A stretch of 64,000 nucleotides of DNA from JARYMI01 sp037444845 (GTDB taxonomy: Bacteria; Acidobacteriota; Aminicenantia; Aminicenantales; UBA8522): NCBI GenBank assembly GCA_037444845.1, contig JBBILQ010000007.1, positions 1 to 64,000 on the forward strand, read 5' to 3'. The position numbers were made by a program, and so were the translations under genes. The notes below the pieces were generated by a model. It made no database searches. It was not told the DNA's origin and saw nothing but the letters and a program-made list of their open reading frames with translations. The number at the start of each line of letters is the position of its first letter. The first letter of the stretch is position 1. This document shows positions 44,121 to 52,627 of this stretch, in pieces.

Positions 44121-44930
44121 ATGCAAAAAAAACATTTTCCATGGATCAGGTTCTGGGCTTTGGCCCAGGGGATTCTGATCTTATTGTCCTTCTCTTTAGC
44201 TCGGTTGTCTGCGTTAGGTTGGGCGGGAGAGCAACTCAAAAAGAAAGCGCTTTTTGTCTGGGGCGGCTGGGAAGGGCATGAGCCCAAGCAGTGCGTGGAC
44301 ATCTTTGCGCCCTGGCTGGCTGAACAGGGCTTTGAGGTGGAGATTTCGACAACCCTCGATTCCTACTTGGACGAAAAGAAAATGAAGTCGCTCGACCTCG
44401 TCGTCCAGGTTTACACGATGTCCACGATCACTCCTCAACAGGAGAGGGGATTGCTCGAGGCCGTGAGGAGCGGAGTCGGACTGGCCGGCTGGCACGGCGG
44501 GCTGGCCGATGCCTTCCGAAGCAACACAGAATACCAGTTCATGGTCGGCGGCCAGTGGGTCGCTCACCCGGGAGGCATCATCCCTTACGAGGTCAACATC
44601 ATAGACCATAAGGACCCGATCACAGCCGGTCTCCGCGACTTTGCGATGAACTCCGAGCAGTACTACATGCACGTCGACCCGGCGAGCGAGGTGCTGGCCA
44701 CGACGCGCTTTTCGGGAGAATACGCCCCGTGGATCAAGGGAGTTGTCATGCCGGTCGTCTGGAAGAAGATGTACGGACAAGGACGCGTTTTTTACACCTC
44801 GCTCGGCCACGTGGCCAAAGACTTTGACGTCCCAGAGGCGCGAGAAATCGTCAAGCGGGGAATGCTCTGGGCCGCCCGGGTCATTGGAGACGATGCACAA
44901 CGTCATCCTGCGGGAAGGAAAGCCCTTTAA
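44121..44930 (+). CDS. ThuA-domain (trehalose-utilisation-like) exported protein
   Basis: A 269-residue protein with an N-terminal signal/anchor and a class-I glutamine-amidotransferase-like ThuA fold: ALFVWGGWEGHEPKQC, GVGLAGWHGGLADAF, VGGQWVAHPGG, MPVVWKKMYGQGRVFYTSLGH. ThuA proteins accompany DUF1080 and Gfo/Idh/MocA proteins in sugar catabolism loci; their chemistry is poorly defined. Start at ATG 44121 from AAGGAGAAACGG. Third and last gene of the sugar module. Confidence 0.85.
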   Translation: MQKKHFPWIRFWALAQGILILLSFSLARLSALGWAGEQLKKKALFVWGGWEGHEPKQCVDIFAPWLAEQGFEVEISTTLDSYLDEKKMKSLDLVVQVYTMSTITPQQERGLLEAVRSGVGLAGWHGGLADAFRSNTEYQFMVGGQWVAHPGGIIPYEVNIIDHKDPITAGLRDFAMNSEQYYMHVDPASEVLATTRFSGEYAPWIKGVVMPVVWKKMYGQGRVFYTSLGHVAKDFDVPEAREIVKRGMLWAARVIGDDAQRHPAGRKAL

Positions 44931-45046
44931 TTTTCTGTTTTTTCCCTTCTTCTTTTTCTTCTCCTCCTCCGTTAGTTCCTCCTCTCGCTCTTCAGCCCCT
45001 CCAGACCGTTGCCGAAGTTGAGATTTTTTGCTAAACCCAATATTGC

Positions 45047-45076
45047 TTGACATTTACAATAGTTGTATAATACAAT
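45047..45076 (+). promoter_or_regulatory. Promoter and nested palindromic operator of the marR-hgcA-hgcB operon
   Basis: -35 TTGACA (45047-45052), an 18-base spacer and -10 TACAAT (45071-45076). Between and over them lie two overlapping palindromes sharing one arm: TACAA-TAG-TTGTA (45055-45067) and TTGTAT-A-ATACAA (45063-45075). This is the size and symmetry of a MarR-type operator and its position would block RNA polymerase. The MarR ATG is 25 bp further on. Confidence 0.7.
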
Positions 45077-45100
45077 GATATAAAGTTGAGGTGTTAGATA

Positions 45101-45580
45101 ATGGATATTCAGAAAATTCGCTGGCTGAGGGAAAAACTCAGACAGCTGGAAAGGGCAATAGACGGCTGTTTCAGGGCTGAGGGAGGCTGTTGCGGCCTGA
45201 CTCTTTCTCAGTGCCATACCCTGATTGAGGTTGGGTACAAAGGTGAAGTCTCGCTCATAGACCTCGCCACAACCCTCAGCCTGGACCCGAGCACTCTCAG
45301 CCGGACAGTTAACGGCCTCGTCCTCGTCGGCCTGATCAGCAGGCTTACCAATGAAAAAGACAGGCGCTACGTGGTTATCTCGTTGACCGGGCAGGGGAAA
45401 AAGGTCTTTGAGGAGATTGAAGCCATTTTTAATCGCTACTATTCCGGAGTCCTTGGGCTTATCCCGGATGATAAAAAAGATCCGGTGGTCGATAGCATCG
45501 CTCTTTTTGCTGATGCAGTCAAAAAATATAACGACTCTGACGAAGGGTGCAAGAATGAACCTTCTGGGTGCGGAGGTTGA
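45101..45580 (+). CDS. Cysteine-rich MarR-family transcriptional regulator
   Basis: A 159-residue dimeric winged-helix repressor: helix-turn-helix VSLIDLATTLSLDPSTLSRT (about 50-69) and the wing motif TNEKDRRYV (83-91). It has six cysteines placed as C23, C30, C31, C38 in the first helices and C150, C157 in the tail (EGCKNEPSGCGG), an arrangement suited to binding a soft metal or metalloid. Shine-Dalgarno GAGGTG. It is the first gene of an operon with hgcA and hgcB: the hgcA ribosome site lies in its last codons. I infer that it represses the operon through the palindromes upstream and responds to a thiol-reactive ligand. Confidence 0.88.
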   Translation: MDIQKIRWLREKLRQLERAIDGCFRAEGGCCGLTLSQCHTLIEVGYKGEVSLIDLATTLSLDPSTLSRTVNGLVLVGLISRLTNEKDRRYVVISLTGQGKKVFEEIEAIFNRYYSGVLGLIPDDKKDPVVDSIALFADAVKKYNDSDEGCKNEPSGCGG

Positions 45581-45585
45581 GCAGA

Positions 45586-46731
45586 ATGAGTAACGATAGT
45601 CAAGAGAAACGAGAGGTTGAGTGCTCTTGCGCCGATTGCTGCAGCGTTTCGGCCAGCAAGGACAGCGAGCAAAGCGATGAGCGATATGTCCATAAAAACG
45701 TCGGCTGGATAAAAAGCCAGCTTGAGACAGCATCCGGGCCGATTCCCGTCGTTTCCACACAGTTGAACTGGAGAGACAGCTCAGGCTCTTTTGCCGTCCG
45801 CTTGGGCATAAAAAGGATGAATTATGCTGTCAGGCCGGGACTCTATGCCGTCGGTAATCCGAACTCGAGTTCATTCGTGTTTGTCTCGGCCAATTTCAAG
45901 TTGAGCTTTGACCGCTTGAGGAAAGAGCTCGACGGTGTCGATGGCTGGATTCTTGTCATCGATACAAAAGGCATCAACGTCTGGTGCGCTGCCGGGAAAG
46001 GGACTTTCGGGACCGGAGAAATTATAAGGAGGCTTGAGGCGACCGGCCTTCGGAGAGTCGTCTCTCACCGGACGCTCATCCTGCCTCAGCTCGGGGCGCC
46101 GGGAGTTGCCGCTCATCAGGTGACAAAAGAGTCCGGGTTCAAAATTGTTTACGGGCCGGTGAGAGCCTCGGACATCAAGCTTTTTCTCGGCAAGGGCATG
46201 AAGGCTTCGGAAGAGATGAGGACGGTTCGTTTTAACCTGGCGGACAGGCTGAGCCTGACTCCGCTCGAGCTGGTCCTGACGCTAAAGTACGTGGGTGCAG
46301 CTGTTCTTATCCTTTTAATCCTTGACCTCCTCGGCCTCATTACCTTTTCCTGGAAAACAATCTATCCCTACCTTGGCGCTATCATTGCCGGCTGCGTTGG
46401 TGTGCCGGCGCTTCTGCCCTGGATTCCGGGCCCTGCCTTTGCCTGGAAAGGCTGGCTTTTAGGGATGGCCTGGGCGCTGATTGTGAATGTTGAGCAGGGG
46501 TTGATTTTTTCAGGCTCTCCCGGCTGCGCGCAGGCCTGGCCGCGCGCAGCTTCCCATTTTCTCCTCCTGCCGGCTATCTCCGCCTTCCTGGCCATGAATT
46601 TTACGGGTTCATCCACATACACGTCTCTCTCGGGTGTTGTCCGGGAGATGAAGGCGGCTGTGCCAGCCATCCTTCTTTCGGCCGGACTGGGGCTCGCGTT
46701 TGTCGTCGCTTTGCTGGCTGGCGTTTTTTGA
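45586..46731 (+). CDS. hgcA: Mercury methylation corrinoid protein HgcA
   Basis: Transfers a methyl group from a corrinoid cofactor to Hg(II), giving methylmercury. The diagnostic cap-helix motif NVWCAAGK is at residues 131-138 (45976-45999), with C134 the presumed cobalt ligand. Downstream come RRVVSHRTLILPQLGAPGVA and five membrane segments at about 232-252, 258-281, 286-306, 322-340 and 357-380; the conserved block MNFTGSSTYTSLSGV lies between the last two. At 381 residues it is longer than the ~340-residue model protein, chiefly from an N-terminal extension with a cysteine cluster (C13, C15, C18, C19). Start ATG 45586 follows GGAGG inside the regulator's end. hgcB follows directly. Confidence 0.95.
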   Translation: MSNDSQEKREVECSCADCCSVSASKDSEQSDERYVHKNVGWIKSQLETASGPIPVVSTQLNWRDSSGSFAVRLGIKRMNYAVRPGLYAVGNPNSSSFVFVSANFKLSFDRLRKELDGVDGWILVIDTKGINVWCAAGKGTFGTGEIIRRLEATGLRRVVSHRTLILPQLGAPGVAAHQVTKESGFKIVYGPVRASDIKLFLGKGMKASEEMRTVRFNLADRLSLTPLELVLTLKYVGAAVLILLILDLLGLITFSWKTIYPYLGAIIAGCVGVPALLPWIPGPAFAWKGWLLGMAWALIVNVEQGLIFSGSPGCAQAWPRAASHFLLLPAISAFLAMNFTGSSTYTSLSGVVREMKAAVPAILLSAGLGLAFVVALLAGVF

Positions 46732-46744
46732 GGAGTCGCTTTCG

Positions 46745-47020
46745 ATGAGAGAACATCGCTATCTCAAGAATGTAACAACCCTGGCCTATGAACCGGCCAA
46801 GTGCACGGGTTGTGGTCTGTGCGAAGATGTCTGTCCGCATCGTGTATTCGGGCTTGAAAACGGCAAGGCCTGGGTCAGGGACCTCGACCTTTGCATGGAG
46901 TGCGGCGCCTGCTCTAAGAACTGTCCGTTTGCGGCGATCACTGTCCGCGCCGGAGTCGGGTGCGCCTGGGCGATCATGGCTTCTGAGCTCCGGGGAAAAA
47001 AAGAAGTCGCCTGCGGCTAA
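46745..47020 (+). CDS. hgcB: Ferredoxin-like mercury methylation protein HgcB
   Basis: A 91-residue 2[4Fe-4S] ferredoxin that reduces the HgcA corrinoid. Cluster motifs are CTGCGLCEDVCP (C20, C23, C26, C30) and CMECGACSKNCP (C50, C53, C56, C60), the second with the ECGAC string typical of HgcB. C73 in GVGCAWAI is the additional conserved cysteine. The model protein ends in a cysteine pair; this one ends ...VACG with a single C90. GAGGAG overlaps the hgcA stop, so translation is coupled. Its TAA overlaps the stop of the convergent aminotransferase gene. Confidence 0.95.
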   Translation: MREHRYLKNVTTLAYEPAKCTGCGLCEDVCPHRVFGLENGKAWVRDLDLCMECGACSKNCPFAAITVRAGVGCAWAIMASELRGKKEVACG

Positions 47021-48327
47021 GAAAGGGTGCCCTTTTTAATGATGTCCTCCATGATGTCGGCGAAGGTGTCGATTTCCCTGACTGATAATGAGATGTTCAC
47101 GACAATCCGTATCCCGTCGATCAACCCGTCCGGATGTTTTACCGTCGAAACGACAATCCCCCACTTGTCAAGCAGATGCTCGGCGAGCTTGTCCATGTCC
47201 AGGCCCTCAACGCCGAAGGTGGCGATAGCGCAAGATTCGGCCGGGTCAAGAGACGAGTAGAACCTCACCCGCGGGTGCGCGCGAAGGCGGTTAGCCCAGC
47301 GCTCTTTCAGGTATTGAAGGCGCGCCGATTTCCGCTCGATGCCGATGCCCTCGTTGAAGGTGATCGCCTCGGCGATGGCGATGCGGTTCGCCGGTGTGCG
47401 TGTCCCCACGTCCTCGAAGCGGCGGATATCATTCGGCCTGTCCGTCCAGGGGGGCGTCAGCGGCCAAACCTTGGGGATTCTATCCCTGGGAATTCGCACG
47501 AACCCGTTTCCGGGCGGCGCCATCAGCCATTTATGCAGGCTTGCCGTGTAGTAGTCGCAGCCGAGGTCGGCGAGCTTGAAGGGCACGTGCATGAAGCCGT
47601 GGGCGCCGTCGCAGAGCACTTCGATGCCTCGCGAGTGGGCCATGTCCGAGAGCCGGCGGACAGGCGCCATCTGACCCGTCCAGTGAGTCATGTGGCAGAA
47701 ATGAATCACCTTCGTCCGCGGCGTCACCTGCTCCGCCACCAGGTCGTAGAACTTGTCGAGCGGCACGGGCGGAGATGGAAGAGGGACGATCTTGAGAACA
47801 ATGCCCTCGCGCCTCTCGCGCTGCTTCCAGGAGCTGAGCAACCGCGGGTAGTCCTGGTTGGTGATGACCACCTCGTCGCCCCGCTTCAGGTCGATTCCCA
47901 TGATGGGAATTTGGCCTGCCTCTGTTCCACCGCGGCAAATGACGAGCTCTTCAGGATCGCAGCCCAGGTGGAATGCCAGCCGCCGCCGGCAGCTCTCGAT
48001 TTCTTTGGCCAGGATGGCCATCGAGTGAGCGGCGGCGTTGCCCGAAAACGAGCTGTGCCGGATGACAGCTTCCTGGACAATGCGGAGACCGGGCTGGATG
48101 GTGCCGTTGTTCAGGTTGATGATGTTGCGGTCTTCGGTGAAGGCCTGCAGGACTTGGAACCAGAAGTCTTCGTCCGAGGCGACCTCTTCGGGACTGAGAT
48201 CGGCCCTATCACGGCCTGCCTCGAAAATGCGTTCGAGAACGCTGTGAGGAGTGCCGGCCAGCACGCCAACGCCGGCGGCACAGCTCAGGAGAAAATCCCT
48301 TCTGTTTAAATCACGTCCATTCCACAT
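47017..48327 (-). CDS. TAT-exported class V aminotransferase (isopenicillin-N-epimerase-like)
   Basis: PLP-dependent fold-type I enzyme, 436 residues. The N-terminus LNRRDFLLSCAAGVGVLAG is a twin-arginine signal, so it acts in the periplasm. The PLP lysine lies in SLHKWLMAPPGNG, the aspartate in VLCDGAHGF, and ICRGGTEAG and GTRTPANRIA are family blocks. CefD-like members act as epimerases, cysteine desulfurases or lyases; substrate is undetermined. A periplasmic enzyme of this class next to hgcAB could affect thiol supply, but nothing in the sequence proves a link. Convergent with hgcB, stops overlapping. Confidence 0.88.
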   Translation of the reverse strand: MWNGRDLNRRDFLLSCAAGVGVLAGTPHSVLERIFEAGRDRADLSPEEVASDEDFWFQVLQAFTEDRNIINLNNGTIQPGLRIVQEAVIRHSSFSGNAAAHSMAILAKEIESCRRRLAFHLGCDPEELVICRGGTEAGQIPIMGIDLKRGDEVVITNQDYPRLLSSWKQRERREGIVLKIVPLPSPPVPLDKFYDLVAEQVTPRTKVIHFCHMTHWTGQMAPVRRLSDMAHSRGIEVLCDGAHGFMHVPFKLADLGCDYYTASLHKWLMAPPGNGFVRIPRDRIPKVWPLTPPWTDRPNDIRRFEDVGTRTPANRIAIAEAITFNEGIGIERKSARLQYLKERWANRLRAHPRVRFYSSLDPAESCAIATFGVEGLDMDKLAEHLLDKWGIVVSTVKHPDGLIDGIRIVVNISLSVREIDTFADIMEDIIKKGTLS

Positions 48328-48438
48328 ATCGCCCTCCTTAAAAATGAGTTAAAAGATGATACCATTTTTCTGGACCATGCCTCAACTTATGACAAATTGA
48401 CCGGCATTCAGGAGAATAATGAGGAGAAACAGATGGGG

Positions 48439-50358
48439 CTACTTCTTCGGTTCGACCGCTTCCACCCGGCCGCCCAGATGTTTGCCCAAAAACTCCTCCA
48501 TGGCCCGGTAGAAGTCAAACCGGTTTTCCTCGTTCCGGAACCCGTGACCTTCGTTATCCTTGACCATGTAAACGACTTCGATGCCGCGTTTCTTCAAGGC
48601 TTCGACAATCTGGTCTGACTCGGCCTTGTTGACGCGCGGGTCGTTCGCTCCCTGTGCGACGAGCACGGGGACCTTGATGTTGTCGGCATGGAAGACGGGG
48701 GAAACCTTCTCATAAAGCTCCTTATCCTTTTCCGGGTCGCCGATCATCTCGTAGAACATCTGCCGCATGGGCTCCCAGTAGGGTGGAATGGTCTTGATCA
48801 AAGTAAAAAGGTTCGAGACGCCTACATAGTCAACGCCGCAGGCGTAGAGGTCAGGCGTAAAAGCCAGCCCGGCGAGCGTCGCATACCCGCCGAACGAACC
48901 GCCGTAGATCCCAATCCGGTCGGGGTCTGCGATGCCCTGGTCGATCAGCCATTTGACGCCGTCTGTGATGTCATCCTGGATTTTGAGGCCCCACTGCTTG
49001 AACCCGGCCTCCCAGAACTTGCGGCCATAGCCTGTTGAGGTCCGGAAATTCACCTGGAGCACGGCATAGCCGCGGTTGGCCAGAAACTGGACTTCCGGGT
49101 TGTATTCCCAGACATCCCTGGCCCAGGGGCCGCCGTGAGGGTTGACCACAACCGGGAGTTTCTTTGGTTTCAGGCCCTGAGGGAGGGTGAGATAGCCGTG
49201 GATGGTCAAGCCGTCCCGGGAGGTGTAGGTGATGGGTTTCATCTCAGCGAGCTCCGTTTCGACCAGCCATGGCCCGACATCCGCGAGTTTCCGGAAATCC
49301 GAGGTCGTGCGGTCATAGAAATAATACGACCCAAGGGTTCTGTCGCTTCCCGCATAGACCAGGGTTTTCGTCTCATCCCTGCTCGTGTTGGTCAGGGTCA
49401 CTTCATAGCCGGGAAGACGGGATTCGAGTTCCTGCTGAAGCTTGGCCCTCTCGTCGTCGAAAAAATGATACTTCCGTTTGTCGGTGTAGAAAGAGACTCC
49501 AGTGATTATTTTTCGCTTGTCTGACCTGAGCAGGTTCTCGACATCCACATCAGGATGTTCATAAAGAAGCGTCGTCAGCTTCTTTTCCTTGACGTCGTAT
49601 TCATAGACGGCCGTCTTGTCGCGGCCGATGTTCGAAGCCACGTAAAGATTCTTGTTGTCATAGGTAAAGAACAGGGGCGCCAGCGTCTCCTTGAAGCTCG
49701 TCGTTACCAGCACCTCGAAATCATCCTTTTCTGTGTCCCTGCAGAGGATGCTCCGGTTGACGCCATCGGAGGTGACGGCCACACGGAGCTTTCCGGCATG
49801 ATCTGTCTCCCAGCCGACGATATTTCCCGGATTCTGGGCGATCATCTCCATTTCACCCGTGAGCACGTTAATCCGGTAAGCGTCGAAAAAGCGCGGATCC
49901 CTCTTGTTCATGCCGGCAAGGACATGGTCGTCGTCGTCCTTGAGGTCGTCAATGAGCTGCACCCGGACTTTCTCGAACGGCGTCAGGTCCTTTTCCTCGG
50001 AGCCGTCGATGTTCACCGCGTAGAGCCTGAAGTTCTCGTCTCCGCCCTTGTCCTGGACATAGGCGATCCGGCCGTTGCTGGCCCAGAAATAGCCGGCGAT
50101 ATCTCTCTCCGTGGCGCTGGTAATGCGCGTCACCTCGTCCTCTCCGATTTTCTGGACATGGACGTTCAGGCGCGCCTGCCAGGGTTTGAGAAACGCCAGG
50201 TACTGGCCATCGGGCGAGAGCCGGAAGGACACCGACTCCGGGTTTCGGAAAAAGTCCCTCATGGGGATAATGCGCGGCAATTTCTCTCGAGGCGCGCAGG
50301 CCGTCAGGATCGCGATCAGACAGATTCCAACCGCCGCGACATAAAGGGATTTTCTCAT
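48439..50358 (-). CDS. S9 family prolyl oligopeptidase/dipeptidyl peptidase-like lipoprotein
   Basis: Exported serine peptidase of 639 residues. Signal peptide ends at the lipobox LTAC. A seven-bladed propeller (about 35-370) caps the alpha/beta-hydrolase domain, where the triad is S488 in GGSFGG, D573 in GANDPRV and H605 in EGHGF. Start at ATG 50358 follows AAGGAGGTCATCC; a longer frame adds nine residues without a ribosome site. It cleaves short peptides in the periplasm or at the cell surface. Single gene, no partner visible. Confidence 0.93.
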   Translation of the reverse strand: MRKSLYVAAVGICLIAILTACAPREKLPRIIPMRDFFRNPESVSFRLSPDGQYLAFLKPWQARLNVHVQKIGEDEVTRITSATERDIAGYFWASNGRIAYVQDKGGDENFRLYAVNIDGSEEKDLTPFEKVRVQLIDDLKDDDDHVLAGMNKRDPRFFDAYRINVLTGEMEMIAQNPGNIVGWETDHAGKLRVAVTSDGVNRSILCRDTEKDDFEVLVTTSFKETLAPLFFTYDNKNLYVASNIGRDKTAVYEYDVKEKKLTTLLYEHPDVDVENLLRSDKRKIITGVSFYTDKRKYHFFDDERAKLQQELESRLPGYEVTLTNTSRDETKTLVYAGSDRTLGSYYFYDRTTSDFRKLADVGPWLVETELAEMKPITYTSRDGLTIHGYLTLPQGLKPKKLPVVVNPHGGPWARDVWEYNPEVQFLANRGYAVLQVNFRTSTGYGRKFWEAGFKQWGLKIQDDITDGVKWLIDQGIADPDRIGIYGGSFGGYATLAGLAFTPDLYACGVDYVGVSNLFTLIKTIPPYWEPMRQMFYEMIGDPEKDKELYEKVSPVFHADNIKVPVLVAQGANDPRVNKAESDQIVEALKKRGIEVVYMVKDNEGHGFRNEENRFDFYRAMEEFLGKHLGGRVEAVEPKK

Positions 50359-50516
50359 GGATGACCTCCTTGATGAATTTGCCAAAAAGCGAAACAGCTA
50401 ATCATCGGGTAATCTGATGTCATGTTGACCTAAAAGATAACTGAGAATAGCTGGGAAGTCAAAGGGAAACACGGCCGGGTTCCGCCCTTAATTTTACTGC
50501 GCATTCAATGAACCTG

Positions 50517-50855
50517 TCAGCGACGGAAGCGAGGAATCTCTGTCGGGATTCTGAACGAAATCTCGACAAGACCGGCATACTGGCCGCCCATGTACCACGG
50601 CGCCTGATAGATGAGCCTCTTCACCCCGGCTTTCTCGATCGTGTAGACGTTCGTTTTCTGGTTGGTCAGGATGTCCTTGAGCTTAGATCTCGCCGGCTCG
50701 GGATGGCAGTCGAGGACGTTTTTCCCGAGGAGTTTTTCTCCGCCGTCTTTCTCGAAATCTCTCGCCGCCTGCGAGTTCATTTCAATGATCGTCCCGTCCG
50801 TCTCACAGACGACGTTGGCAGCAGGGAGTTCCTCGATCCACGAATGTTGTTTCAT
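50517..50855 (-). CDS. Small single PAS-domain protein
   Basis: A 112-residue protein consisting of one PAS fold: LPAANVVCETDGTIIEMNSQ, GKNVLDCHPEPARSK, YTIEKAGVKRLIYQAPWY and GLVEISFRIP. No output domain is attached, so it would have to signal through a partner or act as a sensor fragment. It resembles the PAS half of longer anaerobe proteins. Not part of an obvious operon. Confidence 0.75.
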   Translation of the reverse strand: MKQHSWIEELPAANVVCETDGTIIEMNSQAARDFEKDGGEKLLGKNVLDCHPEPARSKLKDILTNQKTNVYTIEKAGVKRLIYQAPWYMGGQYAGLVEISFRIPTEIPRFRR

Positions 50856-51001
50856 GCGCGATTCCGAGGCTCGTTTGGAATAAGCACGGCGTCCCCTGGA
50901 TTATACCGCGAATTTTTCTGGAATGCTCTGCGGATTTTGAAAAAGTCGCCAATAATTTTTGTGCCTGAATTTGGATAGCCTGTTGAGGCCGGATCTTCCG
51001 G

Positions 51002-52627
51002 TCACATAGTCCGCGGCGTGCTCACTCCCGGGCGAGATTTGAGGAAATCCTCCCAGAGATCGCTGCGGACAAAAAGGACGAGAAGGACGTTCGGCCTTAA
51101 TTCATAGTATTCCGGCCGATATACCGTATTTATAGACGGTTCGAGCGCCTTTGCTTCCTCGGCGGAGGCGATGACCAGCGCGGGCCTATCAGAAAGGGTG
51201 ATTTCACCAGCGTTTTGCCAATAACCCACGCTTTCGAACTTCCTTAGAGACCAGGGCAGGGGCCAGGTCTCATAGGGGCCGGCGACCACCTTGATCGGCA
51301 TTTTCTTGCCTTCGGGCCGCGCAGAGGCGATGCCTTCAACCCTCTCAACAAGCTTCATGTAACCAAAGCTGGTCTGGGCGTAAACATAGGGATTTCGGGG
51401 GTCAGCAGGGAAGACGAAATTGGCCCTGTAACTCTGCCAGCCTAAGTGGGAAAACCCCGCCGCTAAAAGAAGGATTGAGATGATGCGCCAGCCCTTCTTC
51501 TGGAAGATATCAAGTATCACGGCCGCTCCAGCGCCGGCGAGGAGAATGAACCCGAGATGGAAGGAAAGAACGTTCCAGGGAGTCTTGTACGGAATAAAAG
51601 AGAACAGGGCCGTTGCGATAACCGTGTAAAAAAAGATGAACTTAAGGAAGGAACGGTCAGGATGGGAGCTCCGCCTGCGCCTGAAAGCGGCTGCGCTCCC
51701 TGCCAGAGCCAGGGCCAGAAGGAAAGCCTCGCTCCAGAGCGGTCCTCCCTTTAGCCTGGAAAAAGCGAGCGTCTTGAGATAGTAGGGCCATGGCTGAATA
51801 TGGAAGGCGCTTTCTGTGGCCCGAACAAAATAAATCTTGAAGGAGAGAACAGAATCGATTACCCCTTTTGGGTTTTGAAAAAAGGACGAGAAAAGAAGGA
51901 AAATGACAAGGAGCGCTGCGCTGACGGCCAAAGCGAGATGGGAAAGACGTGGTCGATTTTCTTTCTTTCCTCGGTGTTCTTTTTCTGACTCTGGCGTGGA
52001 GATTTTTTTTATTCCCCCGTTTCTGTTCATTTTTTTCTGATGTATCGCCGTTATAAAGAATGCCGCGGCTGCGGTAGCGAAAGCGATGACCGAGGTTTCC
52101 TTGGTTGTGTACATCATCCCGGCGAAAAAGCCGGCGGCGAGCGCTGAGCCGACAGCGGGCCGCAGGATATATTGCCAGAGCGAAGCGAGAAATCCGGTGA
52201 GGAAAAAGATGAGCAACGTTTCCTGGATGTAGAAGCGGCTAAAATAGACGAAGGCAGGCGAAACCGCCAGCCCGAGCGCACTCAACACGACAGCCGTCCG
52301 GCCGAGCGATGGCAAAAACAGAAGAAAAAGGAGCGTCATGCCGAGGCCAAAGCACGCGGGCACTAAACGCATCGTTGTCTCGCTCTGGGAAGCCAGCGTT
52401 CCACCCGCTAAGAGGCGGGCAAAAGGCCAGGTCAGATAATACAGGCTGGGGCCATGATGATCTGTTCTGTCGTAGCGGTATTCTCCCTGCTCGAGGAGAG
52501 CGCCGAACTTAAGGGCCTGGTTGGCCTCGTCGTGGTGCATGGGCCTGAGCCCGAGAGCAGTTACCCGGAAGAGAAGCCCGGCCACAAACACCAGCGAGAA
52601 AAGCCAGAAAAAGGCCTTTTTGGTCAT
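51002..52627 (-). CDS. Agl23-like (TIGR03663) membrane glycosyltransferase-family protein
   Basis: A 541-residue polytopic membrane protein with about ten hydrophobic segments. The N-terminal motif LRPMHHDEANQA and the loop DRTDHHGPSLYYLTWP are typical of the flippase-activity-associated Agl23 group within the PMT/GT39 superfamily; the D-E pair is the expected catalytic carboxylate site for lipid-phosphate-sugar donors. Start codon overlaps the stop of the preceding discoidin-like gene (ATGA). It is the last gene of the long minus-strand operon that begins at 60882. Confidence 0.85.
   Translation of the reverse strand: MTKKAFFWLFSLVFVAGLLFRVTALGLRPMHHDEANQALKFGALLEQGEYRYDRTDHHGPSLYYLTWPFARLLAGGTLASQSETTMRLVPACFGLGMTLLFLLFLPSLGRTAVVLSALGLAVSPAFVYFSRFYIQETLLIFFLTGFLASLWQYILRPAVGSALAAGFFAGMMYTTKETSVIAFATAAAAFFITAIHQKKMNRNGGIKKISTPESEKEHRGKKENRPRLSHLALAVSAALLVIFLLFSSFFQNPKGVIDSVLSFKIYFVRATESAFHIQPWPYYLKTLAFSRLKGGPLWSEAFLLALALAGSAAAFRRRRSSHPDRSFLKFIFFYTVIATALFSFIPYKTPWNVLSFHLGFILLAGAGAAVILDIFQKKGWRIISILLLAAGFSHLGWQSYRANFVFPADPRNPYVYAQTSFGYMKLVERVEGIASARPEGKKMPIKVVAGPYETWPLPWSLRKFESVGYWQNAGEITLSDRPALVIASAEEAKALEPSINTVYRPEYYELRPNVLLVLFVRSDLWEDFLKSRPGVSTPRTM

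Noticed and set aside
47134..48309. 391-codon plus-strand open frame
   Set aside because: Antisense to the class V aminotransferase, which has intact PLP motifs.
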